DNA from: Halocatena salina
GTDB lineage: Archaea; Halobacteriota; Halobacteria; Halobacteriales; Haloarculaceae
NCBI RefSeq assembly: GCF_023115355.1
Contig: NZ_CP096019.1
Location: 558,001 to 622,000 of the forward strand
Direction: 5' to 3'
Length of the DNA stretch: 64,000 nt
This document shows, in pieces, positions 50,437 through 60,281 of this stretch (positions within the stretch are counted from its first letter, which is position 1; every line of letters begins with the position of its first letter). The notes under the pieces are model-generated. The model searched no databases, was not told where the DNA came from, and saw only the letters and a list, made by a program, of their open reading frames with translations. The translations under genes were made by a program, and so were the position numbers.

Positions 50437-53058
50437 ATGACCGCGGAGGGAATCGTCGGCGAGTATCTCGCGTTAAAGCGCGATTCGGACGCGGACTTGC
50501 TGGCGATGCAGATGGGTGATTTCTACGAGTTCTTTCATGATGATGCGAAGACGGTGGGTCAGGAGTTGGATCTGAAGGTATCGGAACGATCGAGCGGCGG
50601 CGAAACCTACCAAATGGCAGGGGTGCCGGTCGACGATCTCACACCGTACGTACGAGCACTAGTCGAACGAGGGTATCGCGTGGCAGTGGCGGACCAACAC
50701 GAGACCGAAAACGGCCACGCCCGATCGATCACGCGGGTGGTTACGCCCGGAACACTGCTCGAAACGACGACGGAAGATGCCCAGTATCTCGCGGCCGTCG
50801 TGGAGGGGGCGGACCAAACCGAGGACACCGAGTACGGCCTCGCCTTCGTCGACATCACGACCGGACAGTTCCACGTTACGACAGTAACGGGCGAGGACGC
50901 CGTGCTCACAGAACTGTATCGATTCACGCCGACGGAGGTCCTCCCCGGACCCGACACGCGGAGCAACGATCGGCTCCTCGAACGGCTTGCCGAGCGCGTC
51001 GAAACGAACACCACACTCCACACGACTGAGGCGTTCGCACCCGGCCGTGCCAGACACACTGTACGCGAACAGTTCGGTGCAGTCAAAGAGAGCGTCGGCC
51101 TCGAACGCGAGACGGCAATCCGTGCAGCCGGAGCCGTGTTGTCCTACATCGATGAAACAGGGATCTCCGTGCTCGCTGCCGTAACGCGACTCCACCGATA
51201 TCACCCCGACGACCACGTCGAACTGGATGCGACGACCCAGCGTAATCTCGAACTGGTCGAAACCATGACCGGTGGGGGACGATCCCTGTTCGAAACGATC
51301 GATCACACTGTGACGAGTGCCGGTAGACGGCTGTTAAAAGAGTGGCTCACACGTCCACGGCGCTCACAAAGCGAGTTAGAGCGCCGCCAAGCGTGTGTCC
51401 AAGCGCTCTGTGAATCCGCGATGGTACGCGAGGAACTGCGCGAGCTGCTTGACGACGCTTCGGATCTGGAACGAGCGGCTAGTCGGTCGGTATCGGGCAG
51501 CGCGGACGCCCACACCCTGCTTCGTGTTCGGGAGACGCTCGCGCTGCTACCCAAGGTGGCCGACCGGATCGAACGATCTGATCGCCTCGCCGGCTCGCCA
51601 CTGTCGGAGATCGTCGGACGGCCCGACCACACTGCCGTTGTGGAGCTTCAGACAGCGCTGTCGGACGCGTTAGCCGATGATCCACCACAGACGCTCACCC
51701 AAGGAGAACTCATCCGTCGGGGGTACGACGACGAACTTGATGCACTCATCAAGGAGTACGAAAGCGCCGTCGAATGGATCGATACACTCGCGGAACGGGA
51801 GAGTCGTCGTCACGACATCGGACGGCTGTCGGTCGATCGTAACAAAACCGACGGCTACTACATTCAGGTGCCGAAATCCGAAACTGACGCCGTTCCCGAC
51901 GAATACGAAGGGATCAAGACGCTGAAAAACTCCCAGCGGTACGTCACCGACGAACTCCGCGAACGCGAGCGCGACGTTCTCCGACTCGAAGAACGACGGG
52001 GAGAACTGGAGTACGAACTGTTCGAGGAACTGCGCACGCGCGTGGCCGAGCATGCTAGCCTGCTTCAAGACGTGGGTCGATCGCTGGCCGAACTCGATGT
52101 GGTTGCGAGTCTCGCCCGTCATGCCGTGCGCCACGACTGGACTCGGCCGATGCTCACCGGCCCCGGTCCGATCGACATTCAAGCCGGCCGTCATCCCGTC
52201 GTGGAAACACAGACTGAGTTCGTTCCTAACGACCTCTCGATGACTGAGGACTGGCGCTTTCTCGTGGTAACCGGTCCAAACATGAGCGGGAAATCGACGT
52301 ACATGCGACAAACCGCGTTGATCGTGCTCCTCGCTCAGATCGGCAGTTTCATTCCAGCACGAGAGGCGACGATCGGTTTAGTCGATGGGATTTATACGCG
52401 GGTCGGTGCGATCGACGAGCTCGCACAAGGCCGGTCGACGTTCATGATCGAGATGCAAGAGCTATCCAACATCCTCCATTCCGCGACTGAGGAGTCGCTC
52501 GTGATCCTCGATGAGGTAGGCCGGGGGACTGCCACCTACGACGGAATCTCGATCGCGTGGGCCACCACGGAGTATCTTCACAACCGGATCAACGCCAAGA
52601 CGCTGTTTGCCACCCACTACCACGAGTTGACCGACCTCGCGGATCGATTGCCCGGCGTTCACAACGTCCACATGGCGGCTGAGGACCGAGGCGGCGATGT
52701 CACCTTCCTCTGGACGATCGAGGACGGTCCCGCCGATCGGTCGTATGGGATCCATGTCGCTGAGTTAGCGAGCGTCCCCTCGCCCGTGGTCGATCGATCT
52801 CGCACCGTTCTGAAACGTCTGCGCGAGGACAAAGCGATCGACGTTCGAGGGGCAAAGAGCGGCACTGGCGACACCCAACAGGTGGTGTTTGATCTGGGAT
52901 CGGGACAGTTCAAACGGGCGAGTGCTGACGGCGGAGACGAAACGGATGACGAACGTGAGGCCGTGATCGAAGAGCTGAGTGACATCGACGTGAACGAACA
53001 GTCTCCCGTGGAGTTGCTGTCGACCGTCCAACGCTGGCAGGAACGGTTGGAGGAGTGA
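50437..53058 (+). CDS. mutS: DNA mismatch repair protein MutS
   Basis: Recognises mismatches and starts repair. 873 residues from the ATG at 50437 (MTAEGIVGEYLALKRDSDAD); an in-frame ATG at 50416 is possible. Mismatch motif GDFYEFFHDD (F-x-E) lies near residue 30. Walker A TGPNMSGKSTYMRQTA, ELAQGRSTFMIEM, Walker B LVILDEVGRGTATYDG and FATHYHEL are intact. A bacterial-type MutS1, as in other haloarchaea. mutL follows after one opposite-strand gene. Confidence 0.97.
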   Translation: MTAEGIVGEYLALKRDSDADLLAMQMGDFYEFFHDDAKTVGQELDLKVSERSSGGETYQMAGVPVDDLTPYVRALVERGYRVAVADQHETENGHARSITRVVTPGTLLETTTEDAQYLAAVVEGADQTEDTEYGLAFVDITTGQFHVTTVTGEDAVLTELYRFTPTEVLPGPDTRSNDRLLERLAERVETNTTLHTTEAFAPGRARHTVREQFGAVKESVGLERETAIRAAGAVLSYIDETGISVLAAVTRLHRYHPDDHVELDATTQRNLELVETMTGGGRSLFETIDHTVTSAGRRLLKEWLTRPRRSQSELERRQACVQALCESAMVREELRELLDDASDLERAASRSVSGSADAHTLLRVRETLALLPKVADRIERSDRLAGSPLSEIVGRPDHTAVVELQTALSDALADDPPQTLTQGELIRRGYDDELDALIKEYESAVEWIDTLAERESRRHDIGRLSVDRNKTDGYYIQVPKSETDAVPDEYEGIKTLKNSQRYVTDELRERERDVLRLEERRGELEYELFEELRTRVAEHASLLQDVGRSLAELDVVASLARHAVRHDWTRPMLTGPGPIDIQAGRHPVVETQTEFVPNDLSMTEDWRFLVVTGPNMSGKSTYMRQTALIVLLAQIGSFIPAREATIGLVDGIYTRVGAIDELAQGRSTFMIEMQELSNILHSATEESLVILDEVGRGTATYDGISIAWATTEYLHNRINAKTLFATHYHELTDLADRLPGVHNVHMAAEDRGGDVTFLWTIEDGPADRSYGIHVAELASVPSPVVDRSRTVLKRLREDKAIDVRGAKSGTGDTQQVVFDLGSGQFKRASADGGDETDDEREAVIEELSDIDVNEQSPVELLSTVQRWQERLEE

Positions 53059-53067
53059 CGCGATCGT

Positions 53068-54258
53068 TCACGCGTTTCCGGTGATTATCTCCGCGACGCG
53101 TCCGCGGTCGAATAGCCGTTCGTCCTCGGGGATCTCAGGATAAGGATCCCCATCGACGTACCCCGGCCACGCTCCGAACTGGTCGGGATACAGCTGCTTT
53201 GCGGTCATCTCTAGTTGGAAGAGGTTCATGATCGGTCCCTGGTAGCGCATGCCCTGCGCGTACACCCGATCGTTCGATACGGCCGAAAGCCGCTTTCCGA
53301 CGGGATGGTTCGCCATGGTATCGAGCACCTGCTCGGTGCTGTAATCGGGTGTCATGCCCCAGAGATGGAGGATAACGTCGGGATCAGCCTCGACCATCGC
53401 CTCATAGCCGACCTCTCCCCAGAGCTGCTCCCAGTTCCGATCGGCGAACGCGTCGATCGCGCCGAGTGGACGGGTATCCGCGAGCCAGTAGCCCGGTCGA
53501 TTCAGGTGGTAGGTCCAAAACACGCCGTCACCGAGCGTCACCCGGACCGCAGTCGGCCGTTCATTTTTCGGTGGAAGCTTCGATTCGATCGTCGAGTGCA
53601 TGTCGGCGTGGATCTTTTTGAGCGAGCGGTATCGCTTCTGTTCTCCCAGCAGCTCCGCGATCGCACCGAACAGCTCCCAGAGCGTGTAGTATTCGTATCG
53701 ATCGGCGTATCCCTTCGGTGGATCGGCGTGCGTTCCGCTGTAGAAATTCCCGATCCACGGGGCGACGTGCTCTCGAACATCGGTTATGTCCGCTTGTGTC
53801 CAGCCTTTCTGGGTCGAGACCCACGCGGGGTCAGCGAAATGGACGTCACTGTCGAGTTCGTACAGCAACTCCTTGGCCAACCCATCACTCAGCGGACTCT
53901 CTAGATCTTCCCAATCGAACGAAACACCCTCCAACTGATTGTAGTAGTGGTTCATCGTCGATCCCGACATCTCCGGGACGTACACCGAGTTCACAGCGTC
54001 GCTGTACCCGAGCGCGACTGCCATATCAGCGTACTGTGGATACACGCTGAATATCCGTTCCGGCGGGGTATCCAACGACACGTCCCCCACCGGTGCTACC
54101 GCTACGGAACGACCCTCCCCATCCGGAGAGGACGTCGATCCAGTTCCCGACCGACCGTCGATACACCCCGCAAGCAGCCCCCCAACGAGAACGCCACCCC
54201 CGGCTTTGAGCACCCCGCGCCGCGTTGGAGGTCTCACTGAACGGTCTCTCTCGACCAT
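53068..54258 (-). CDS. Iron-type ABC transporter substrate-binding Tat lipoprotein
   Basis: 396 residues. Signal RPPTRRGVLKAGGGVLVGGL with lipobox LAGC (Cys near 32). TroA/FepB-like fold with VGDVSLDTPPERIFSVYPQY and EADPDVILHLWGMTPDYSTE. Captures a metal complex or siderophore outside the membrane for an ABC importer; permease and ATPase genes are not adjacent. A palindromic box sits directly before the start (54264-54277). It lies between mutS and mutL on the other strand. Confidence 0.88.
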   Translation of the reverse strand: MVERDRSVRPPTRRGVLKAGGGVLVGGLLAGCIDGRSGTGSTSSPDGEGRSVAVAPVGDVSLDTPPERIFSVYPQYADMAVALGYSDAVNSVYVPEMSGSTMNHYYNQLEGVSFDWEDLESPLSDGLAKELLYELDSDVHFADPAWVSTQKGWTQADITDVREHVAPWIGNFYSGTHADPPKGYADRYEYYTLWELFGAIAELLGEQKRYRSLKKIHADMHSTIESKLPPKNERPTAVRVTLGDGVFWTYHLNRPGYWLADTRPLGAIDAFADRNWEQLWGEVGYEAMVEADPDVILHLWGMTPDYSTEQVLDTMANHPVGKRLSAVSNDRVYAQGMRYQGPIMNLFQLEMTAKQLYPDQFGAWPGYVDGDPYPEIPEDERLFDRGRVAEIITGNA

Positions 54259-54263
54259 GTATT

Positions 54264-54277
54264 TTAGGCTGGCCTAA
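54264..54277 (-). promoter_or_regulatory. DtxR/iron-box-like palindrome at the lipoprotein promoter
   Basis: TTAGGC-TG-GCCTAA, 6-bp perfect arms, starting 6 nt before the start codon at 54258. A TATA-like CTTATG (minus strand, about 54286-54291) lies on its other side. The TTAGGC...GCCTAA shape resembles sites of DtxR-family iron repressors in haloarchaea. Repression by iron is inferred from sequence, position and gene product. Confidence 0.6.
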
Positions 54278-54468
54278 TACAGCATAAGCACACCGAATTG
54301 TAGATGGGATTGGCTATCGATTCCGGGTCCGAGTCAGATCGGCACCGATCTAGGTACCGTCGAGACGAACGTCGTGAATCCGTGACCAAGCCGGTTCATG
54401 GTCTACGGGGACGGACTGCCATTTCGATCGTCGAAATGCTTATCTCCGGACCAGATCCCCCCACGATC

Positions 54469-54576
54469 ATGTCGTTTATCCTCCGTATTCCGGGTCGTCT
54501 TCGACTGCTGATCGCTATCGTTTTGATCTGGTCTCTGTTCACCGTCATAGTCGGAATCGCTCGCCTCACTCAGTGA
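54469..54576 (+). CDS. Small single-helix membrane protein
   Basis: 35 residues from the ATG at 54469 (MSFILRIPGRLRLLIAIVLI). The rest is hydrophobic and ends VGIARLTQ. A TATA-like GCTTATC about 29 nt upstream fits a leaderless start. The open frame extends to 54304, but that part is of low quality. Function is unknown. Confidence 0.45.
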   Translation: MSFILRIPGRLRLLIAIVLIWSLFTVIVGIARLTQ

Positions 54577-54688
54577 CCGGGATCGTTCGGAACAGTCTTC
54601 TCTCCACTGTAGCAGTGAAACGGAACGGTTTGCCGGCCTACCACCAACCAAGTAGATTGATACGCGTCTATTACGTGTGTGTAACCGA

Positions 54689-56722
54689 ATGGACGCTCAG
54701 GAGCGACAGATTCACGAACTCGATGAGCGGACGATCGAGCGCATCGCCGCCGGGGAAGTCGTCGAGCGTCCGGCGTCCGTCGTAAAGGAACTGTTGGAAA
54801 ACAGTCTGGACGCGGACGCCTCACGAGTGACAGTCGCCGTCGAAGCAGACGGAACGGAACTGCTCCGGGTAAGCGACGACGGCCACGGAATGGACGAAGC
54901 GGACGCGAAACGCGCCGTGAAACAGCACACGACGAGCAAGATCGACGATATCACGGATCTCGAAACGGGAATCCGGACGCTGGGATTTCGCGGCGAGGCG
55001 CTACACGCGATCGGTGCGGTATCCCGAACGACGATCACTACGAAGGCAGACGGTGGGACACGTGGAACCGAGATCCACATCGAAGGTGGCGAACGAACCC
55101 ACGTCGAACCGGCTGGCTGTCCGCACGGAACGACCGTCGAGGTGACCGATCTCTTCTACAATGTCCCTGCCCGGCGGAAGTATCTCAAACAGGAGCGTAC
55201 CGAATTCGACCACATTCAGCGGATCGTGACGGGCTATGCGCTCGCAAATCCTGAAGTATCGATCACGCTCGAACACGATGGCCGCGAACTGTTTTCGACG
55301 AGTGGTCGCGGCGATCTCCGCGGAGCGGTGCTAGCCGTCTACGGACGGGAGGTCGCGAGCGCGATGATCGATGTCGAGCACAGCACAGGGGATCTTCCGG
55401 AGGGACCACTCACCGCTGTGGAGGGGTTGGTAAGTCACCCGGAAACCAACCGCGCGAGCCGGGACTACTGTACGACGTTCGTCAACGGACGGTACGTAAC
55501 CGCACGATCAGTACGCGAGGCAATCATCGAGGCGTACGGCTCCCAACTCGCCGCTGACCGCTATCCGTTTGCTGTCGTAGCGGTGACCCTCGACCCGGAG
55601 GCCGTCGACGTGAACGTCCATCCTCGAAAGTTGGAGGTTCGCTTCGTGGACGACACACGAGCGCACGCTCAAGTCACCAACGCGGTCGAAACCGCACTCC
55701 AAGAGGCAGGGGAACTTCGATCGAGTGCCCCTCGCGGACGATCGGCACCCGAACAGACCGAGATCACTTCGGGGGGTGACGCAAATACGGAGCGAACGAG
55801 CACGACGAGCGAAACCAACTCTCAAAACGAGAAACGGACCGACGGACCAACTCTTAAGACGACTACGACGACGAACGAGACAGATACCGAACCGTCGGAC
55901 GAGCGAGCGACCTCTCCGGCTGATCGACAGCGAGACGACTCCACATCCGAGCAAGAAACGACGACAGCGCCCGGAGAGGCGGGAGAGACAGAGACCACGA
56001 CCGTCGATGCCGACACGGGGAGCGAAACGCAGCGATCACACCGGCTTCGTGGCCCAACCACTCAATCACAGCTGACCGACCGGGAGTCGACCGATCGACT
56101 ATCGTTCGATCTGGAACAGCTGCCGCCGTTGACCGTTCTCGGTCAACTACACGAGACGTACATCGTCGCCGAAACGGAGTCCGGACTGGTACTCATCGAC
56201 CAACACGCCGCAGACGAGCGGATCAACTACGAGCGGTTACGAACGACGTTCGACGATGAAATGGCCGTTCAGGCGCTCGCTCAGCCTGTCAAACTCGAAC
56301 TCACGGCCCGGGAAGCGGAGCTGTTCGAAGACGACATCGATGCACTCGCACAGCTCGGCTTCCACGCTTCGCTTCTAGACGACCGAATCGCACAAGTGCG
56401 AACCGTTCCCGAACTGTTGGCGGAATCGGTTGGGCCGGAACTCGTTCGTGATCTTCTCGCGACGTTGGTCACTGACGACGGCGCAAGCACAGTCGAGGCT
56501 GCCGCTGACGATCTGCTCGCGGATCTCGCTTGTTATCCATCGATCACGGCAAACACGTCACTCATGGAGGGGTCGATCGTCGATCTCCTCCGTGAGCTCG
56601 ATGCGTGTGAGAATCCGTACGCCTGTCCGCACGGTCGCCCGGTCATCATCGAACTCAGTGAACAGGAGTTAGAAGAACGCTTCGAACGCGATTATCCCGG
56701 CCACGACGGACACCGAACGTAG
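54689..56722 (+). CDS. mutL: DNA mismatch repair protein MutL with endonuclease motif
   Basis: 677 residues from the ATG at 54689 (MDAQERQIHELDERTIERIA). GHKL ATPase: KELLENSLDADA, DDGHGMDEAD, TLGFRGEALHAIG. A Thr/Glu-rich linker of about 120 residues follows. The C-terminal domain contains DQHAADERINYERL, which fits the metal-dependent nicking motif DQHAX2EX4E. CPHGRPVIIEL near the end is the second metal-site region. Works with MutS. A GTG at 54677 is an alternative start. Confidence 0.96.
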   Translation: MDAQERQIHELDERTIERIAAGEVVERPASVVKELLENSLDADASRVTVAVEADGTELLRVSDDGHGMDEADAKRAVKQHTTSKIDDITDLETGIRTLGFRGEALHAIGAVSRTTITTKADGGTRGTEIHIEGGERTHVEPAGCPHGTTVEVTDLFYNVPARRKYLKQERTEFDHIQRIVTGYALANPEVSITLEHDGRELFSTSGRGDLRGAVLAVYGREVASAMIDVEHSTGDLPEGPLTAVEGLVSHPETNRASRDYCTTFVNGRYVTARSVREAIIEAYGSQLAADRYPFAVVAVTLDPEAVDVNVHPRKLEVRFVDDTRAHAQVTNAVETALQEAGELRSSAPRGRSAPEQTEITSGGDANTERTSTTSETNSQNEKRTDGPTLKTTTTTNETDTEPSDERATSPADRQRDDSTSEQETTTAPGEAGETETTTVDADTGSETQRSHRLRGPTTQSQLTDRESTDRLSFDLEQLPPLTVLGQLHETYIVAETESGLVLIDQHAADERINYERLRTTFDDEMAVQALAQPVKLELTAREAELFEDDIDALAQLGFHASLLDDRIAQVRTVPELLAESVGPELVRDLLATLVTDDGASTVEAAADDLLADLACYPSITANTSLMEGSIVDLLRELDACENPYACPHGRPVIIELSEQELEERFERDYPGHDGHRT

Positions 56723-56726
56723 CGAT

Positions 56727-57485
56727 TCATGCGACCGAGTAGCCGCCGTCGATCCTGAGAGCGTTCCCCGTGATGTACGACGACTCATCGCTCGCGAGGA
56801 ACCGAATCGCGGCTGCGACCTCTTCGGCGTCGCCAAGCCGCCGTAACGGATACGCTCGTTTGCTGCGTTCGCGGGCTTTTTGTGGATCGTCTGCCGAATC
56901 GAAATACTCCTTGCCGACGCCGGTATCGATGAAGCCCGGACAGACTGCGTTGGCACGCACGCCGCTGGGCCCACTCTCGACAGCAACGGCACGAGTGAAA
57001 CTGACGATTGCTCCTTTCGTGAGCGAGTACACTGCCTGTTTCGGGAGTCCGACGATCGCCGCCAACGAGGCGACGTTGATGATCGATCCGTGCCCTTGCT
57101 CTTTCATGATCGGTAGCGCCGCCTGACAACCGTTCCAGACGCCGTTGATGTTGACTGACATCACCCGGTCTCGTGCATCCTCCGGCAGATCTTCCGTGTA
57201 CGCCGCGTCGTGTCCGATCCCGGCGTTGTTCACGATCACGTCGAGTCCGTACTCCTCCGCCGTCACGGCAACGAGATCCTCGAACTGCTCGTTGTTCGTC
57301 ACGTCGAGATCGTGGGCAACGGCGTTGCCACCCGTCTCTCGAATCGATTCCGCGACCGACTCGACGCCGTCGTTGTCCACGTCCGTAAGGACGACACGCG
57401 CACCAGCGTCGGCACACTGGCGTGCCGTTTCGCTCCCGATTCCACCACCGGCTCCAGTAATAAATACAGTTTTGTTATCTAACAT
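56727..57485 (-). CDS. Short-chain dehydrogenase, 3-oxoacyl/3-hydroxyacyl type
   Basis: 252 residues. NAD(P) loop FITGAGGGIGSETARQ, Asp 37 suggesting NAD use, NNAGIGHD, the catalytic YSLTK preceded by NVASLAAIVG, and the C-terminal ITGNALRIDGGYSVA. It resembles 3-oxoacyl-ACP reductase or hydroxybutyrate dehydrogenase. The substrate is unknown. Convergent with mutL, 4 nt apart. Confidence 0.92.
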   Translation of the reverse strand: MLDNKTVFITGAGGGIGSETARQCADAGARVVLTDVDNDGVESVAESIRETGGNAVAHDLDVTNNEQFEDLVAVTAEEYGLDVIVNNAGIGHDAAYTEDLPEDARDRVMSVNINGVWNGCQAALPIMKEQGHGSIINVASLAAIVGLPKQAVYSLTKGAIVSFTRAVAVESGPSGVRANAVCPGFIDTGVGKEYFDSADDPQKARERSKRAYPLRRLGDAEEVAAAIRFLASDESSYITGNALRIDGGYSVA

Positions 57486-57737
57486 TTTCTGATACGAACA
57501 CGAGTACGACTGGTTGGCTAATAATCATTGGCACTCAGCCATCCAGAGATCGCCCCGCAGTTTTGATGTCAGATCGACTGAGGTGTATTATCGCATGATG
57601 ATCCGAGTAAGAGCCATCACAGACCGCACGTGATCGAGGCTCAGTACGGATACGCACTGAATTCAATGTATCGAGATATGTTGGGAACGTTTCAATGGTT
57701 TACCCCGTGTGCTATTGGGTGAGAAGGCTTACAATCG

Positions 57738-60017
57738 ATGGGATACGAGAGTAGCCTAATGGGCGGAGACGACGGACGCAGGTCCCGTGATAACCCGCCA
57801 GGAAATGGATCACGGGACGTTTCATCCGATGATGAGATGCAAGATCGGGAGAGTTTCGTCTTCTCCGATGATTCCGGTTTTTTCGACGAGCTAGATGAGG
57901 ATGCCCGTTCGAATCCTCCCAACAGCGGTTCAGATTCGACCAACCAGCCCGAACGAGGCTGGGGGAGACGTAGCCGTGATCCAACGACTGCGTCTTCCGA
58001 TGCGCGTGATCGGTCGTACACGTCGAGTTCGAACGAGCGGAATCGTTCTCAAAACGCTCGGCGCGACCGCCGTCGATCGACTACTTCGAACCGGGATACG
58101 GAGACCACTCCCACACGACAACCGAGAGAACACGTCCGAACATCGTCTCGGAACAACGTGGATTCCGATCGACCCTCCTTCCAGGAGCAGGGTGTGGATT
58201 CGGATTCGATGCGCTCACAGGACTGGAGTACCGACACGGATCGAGACCGCTTCGATACGCACACCCAGAGTCGAGAATCGACGATAGATCCGACAGATTC
58301 GAGGAACACGGACCGAAACGAGCCACGAAATAGAAACGAGTCACGAAATAGAAACGAGCCACGAAATAACTTCGATACGAACGCAGAAAGCTCCCGACGA
58401 CAAAGCTCGACGGAGTCCTCTGGCTATGATTTCACCTCAGACGCTGGGAGATCCCGGAACCGAGACCCAACGGATTCTCCCAGCCACGACTTCACCTCAG
58501 ACGCTGGTGGATCTCGAGACCGAGACCCAACGGATTCTCCCAGCCACGACTTCACCTCAGACGCTGGTGGGTCTCGAGACCGGGAGCCGACGAATTCTCC
58601 CAGCCACGACTTCACCTCAGACGCTGGTGGGTCTCGAGACCGGGAGCCGACGAATTCTCCCAGCCACGACTTCACCTCAGACGCTGGTGGGTCTCGAGAC
58701 CGGGAGCCGACGAATTCTCCCAGCCACGACTTCACCTCCGACGCTGGTGGGTCTCGAGACCGAGACCCAACGGATTCCCGCGGCTATGATTTCACCTCCG
58801 ACGCTGGTGGGTCTCGAGACCGGGAGCCGACGGATTCTCCCGGCTATGATTTCACGGGGGGGACGAGAGATTCCCCCGGATCAGGGACCGACACGGATCG
58901 TGAACGACCACATCATCAGGATCCTGAGCCGGCACGATCATCCCCGTCTGACAGAGACCCTCCCGAAGAGTCGGAGTCGTCCGACGAAGAGTCCGATGGA
59001 TCTCAGGGCTTCGGTGGATCCGGATCCGGAGTTCCGTGGAAACGCGAATCGGCCTCTCGTTCGGACCAGAACGACCACAACACGACACAGTCCTCATCTC
59101 CAGAGGATGCCGACGCCTCGGCGCCGGTAACGGACGAAGAGCGCTCAGGGGTACCGGCTCCTCCGTCCTCGGCTGATTCGTCTACCACGACGGAACCGAA
59201 AACATCGGCAGAGGCGAGCACCACGAACGCTCTCGAACCGGCCTCGACGCCGGACGTTTCGAACGAGGACGATTCGCTCGTTCCGAGCGGTCCCTCCGAG
59301 GACCAGGAGATGCCTCTGAGTGCTCACATCGAGGAGATGGTCCGACGGGTGTTAGTTGTTGTCGTGGTGATGTCTATCGTGAGTGCGCTCACGTTTCCGT
59401 TTGCCGATCAGCTTATCAATAATATCTGGTATTCGATTCTTGGACTGGCGGATACGAAAACGGTACAACCTCGGGTGTATCATCCGCTTGCGCTCGTGCT
59501 CGCACGGTTGAAAGTCGCTACTCTTGCTGGTTTCGTCATCGCAATGCCGGTGTTCGTGTACGAAACGTACCTCTTCATGCGCCCCGGATTGTATCCGCGT
59601 GAACGGCGATACTACATCGCTGCGATCCCGACTAGCCTCGTGCTCGCCACGCTCGGCGTCGCATTCGCCTTCTTTATCGTTCTGCCTCTCATCTTCATGT
59701 ACTTCCTGGGATACACGGAGGGAACCGCTGAAATCGCGTTCGGACTGTCAGATACGTTCGGGCTAATGCTCCTTCTGATGGGCTTTTTCGCGCTCATCTT
59801 CCAGATACCCCTATTCATCATGCTCGCTGTCATGATGGGCGTAACGAGCCGAACGTGGCTCACTGACCGTCGGCTCTACTTCTGGGGCGGCTTTCTCGGT
59901 CTCGCGTTCGTCACGAATCCGGATCCGACCGGTATGGCCCCGATCATCGTGGCAATTTCGATGGTGGTTCTCTTCGAATCCACGTTACTCCTCCTCAAGT
60001 GGACCGATAGCGGCTAA
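57738..60017 (+). CDS. tatC: TatC twin-arginine translocase with long repetitive N-terminus
   Basis: 759 residues. The last ~240 form TatC: LSAHIEEMVRRVLVVVVVMS at its start, six membrane helices, VYETYLFMRPGLYPRERRYY (conserved cytosolic loop) and LFVILPLIFMYFL-type helices. It recognises twin-arginine signals, which many exported proteins in this window carry. The first ~510 residues are very polar, Asp/Ser/Arg-rich and disordered, and contain seven 20-residue repeats. Other haloarchaeal TatC of this type have an acidic N-terminal tail, but it is usually much shorter. The ATG at 57759 is an alternative start. Confidence 0.93.
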   Translation: MGYESSLMGGDDGRRSRDNPPGNGSRDVSSDDEMQDRESFVFSDDSGFFDELDEDARSNPPNSGSDSTNQPERGWGRRSRDPTTASSDARDRSYTSSSNERNRSQNARRDRRRSTTSNRDTETTPTRQPREHVRTSSRNNVDSDRPSFQEQGVDSDSMRSQDWSTDTDRDRFDTHTQSRESTIDPTDSRNTDRNEPRNRNESRNRNEPRNNFDTNAESSRRQSSTESSGYDFTSDAGRSRNRDPTDSPSHDFTSDAGGSRDRDPTDSPSHDFTSDAGGSRDREPTNSPSHDFTSDAGGSRDREPTNSPSHDFTSDAGGSRDREPTNSPSHDFTSDAGGSRDRDPTDSRGYDFTSDAGGSRDREPTDSPGYDFTGGTRDSPGSGTDTDRERPHHQDPEPARSSPSDRDPPEESESSDEESDGSQGFGGSGSGVPWKRESASRSDQNDHNTTQSSSPEDADASAPVTDEERSGVPAPPSSADSSTTTEPKTSAEASTTNALEPASTPDVSNEDDSLVPSGPSEDQEMPLSAHIEEMVRRVLVVVVVMSIVSALTFPFADQLINNIWYSILGLADTKTVQPRVYHPLALVLARLKVATLAGFVIAMPVFVYETYLFMRPGLYPRERRYYIAAIPTSLVLATLGVAFAFFIVLPLIFMYFLGYTEGTAEIAFGLSDTFGLMLLLMGFFALIFQIPLFIMLAVMMGVTSRTWLTDRRLYFWGGFLGLAFVTNPDPTGMAPIIVAISMVVLFESTLLLLKWTDSG
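58320..58370 (+). repeat. 18-bp tandem repeat inside tatC
   Basis: The unit GAGCCACGAAATAGAAAC is repeated about 2.8 times, encoding NEPRNR-like units. It lies just before the 60-bp array and shows that this part of the coding region is prone to slippage. Confidence 0.85.
58421..58860 (+). repeat. 60-bp tandem repeat array inside tatC
   Basis: About seven full units in register at 58441, 58501, 58561, 58621, 58681, 58741 and 58801, with a partial unit at 58421. The copies at 58561 and 58621 are identical, and the one at 58681 differs at one base. Each encodes a 20-residue unit with SPSHDFTSDAGGSRD. Unit length is a multiple of three, so copy number can change without loss of frame. The outer units are more diverged, the middle ones recent. 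Confidence 0.97.
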
Positions 60018-60281
60018 CACGACCCACGGTTCCCGTTCGGATAGTAACTACCGAGAGGTATGTATCTCTCCCCCAATATCGTTTCCCTACAAAGAACTAT
60101 TGATGAATATTTCGTAGATATATCTGACATATATAGTTATTTTAGAACCAACAACCAATACATGAATAATAACGGATGCAGCCGACACAACCGAAGCGAA
60201 AGGGGATCGACCGGTATGGCAGCCGACCGATCATGCAAGAGCGCGCCATCGTCGACCAGCCACTGAGGGAGGAGCCACCGC

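Noticed and set aside
58424-58735. Minus-strand 103-residue repetitive open frame opposite tatC
   Set aside because: It is the antisense of the 60-bp tandem repeat; the unit is a multiple of three, so several frames stay open. TatC on the plus strand explains the region.
58421-58860. Possible CRISPR array
   Set aside because: The repeats are contiguous, without unique spacers, and in frame with tatC.
60060-60266. 68-residue plus-strand frame between tatC and the PhoU-domain gene
   Set aside because: AT-rich start and low-quality sequence; no conservation pattern seen.
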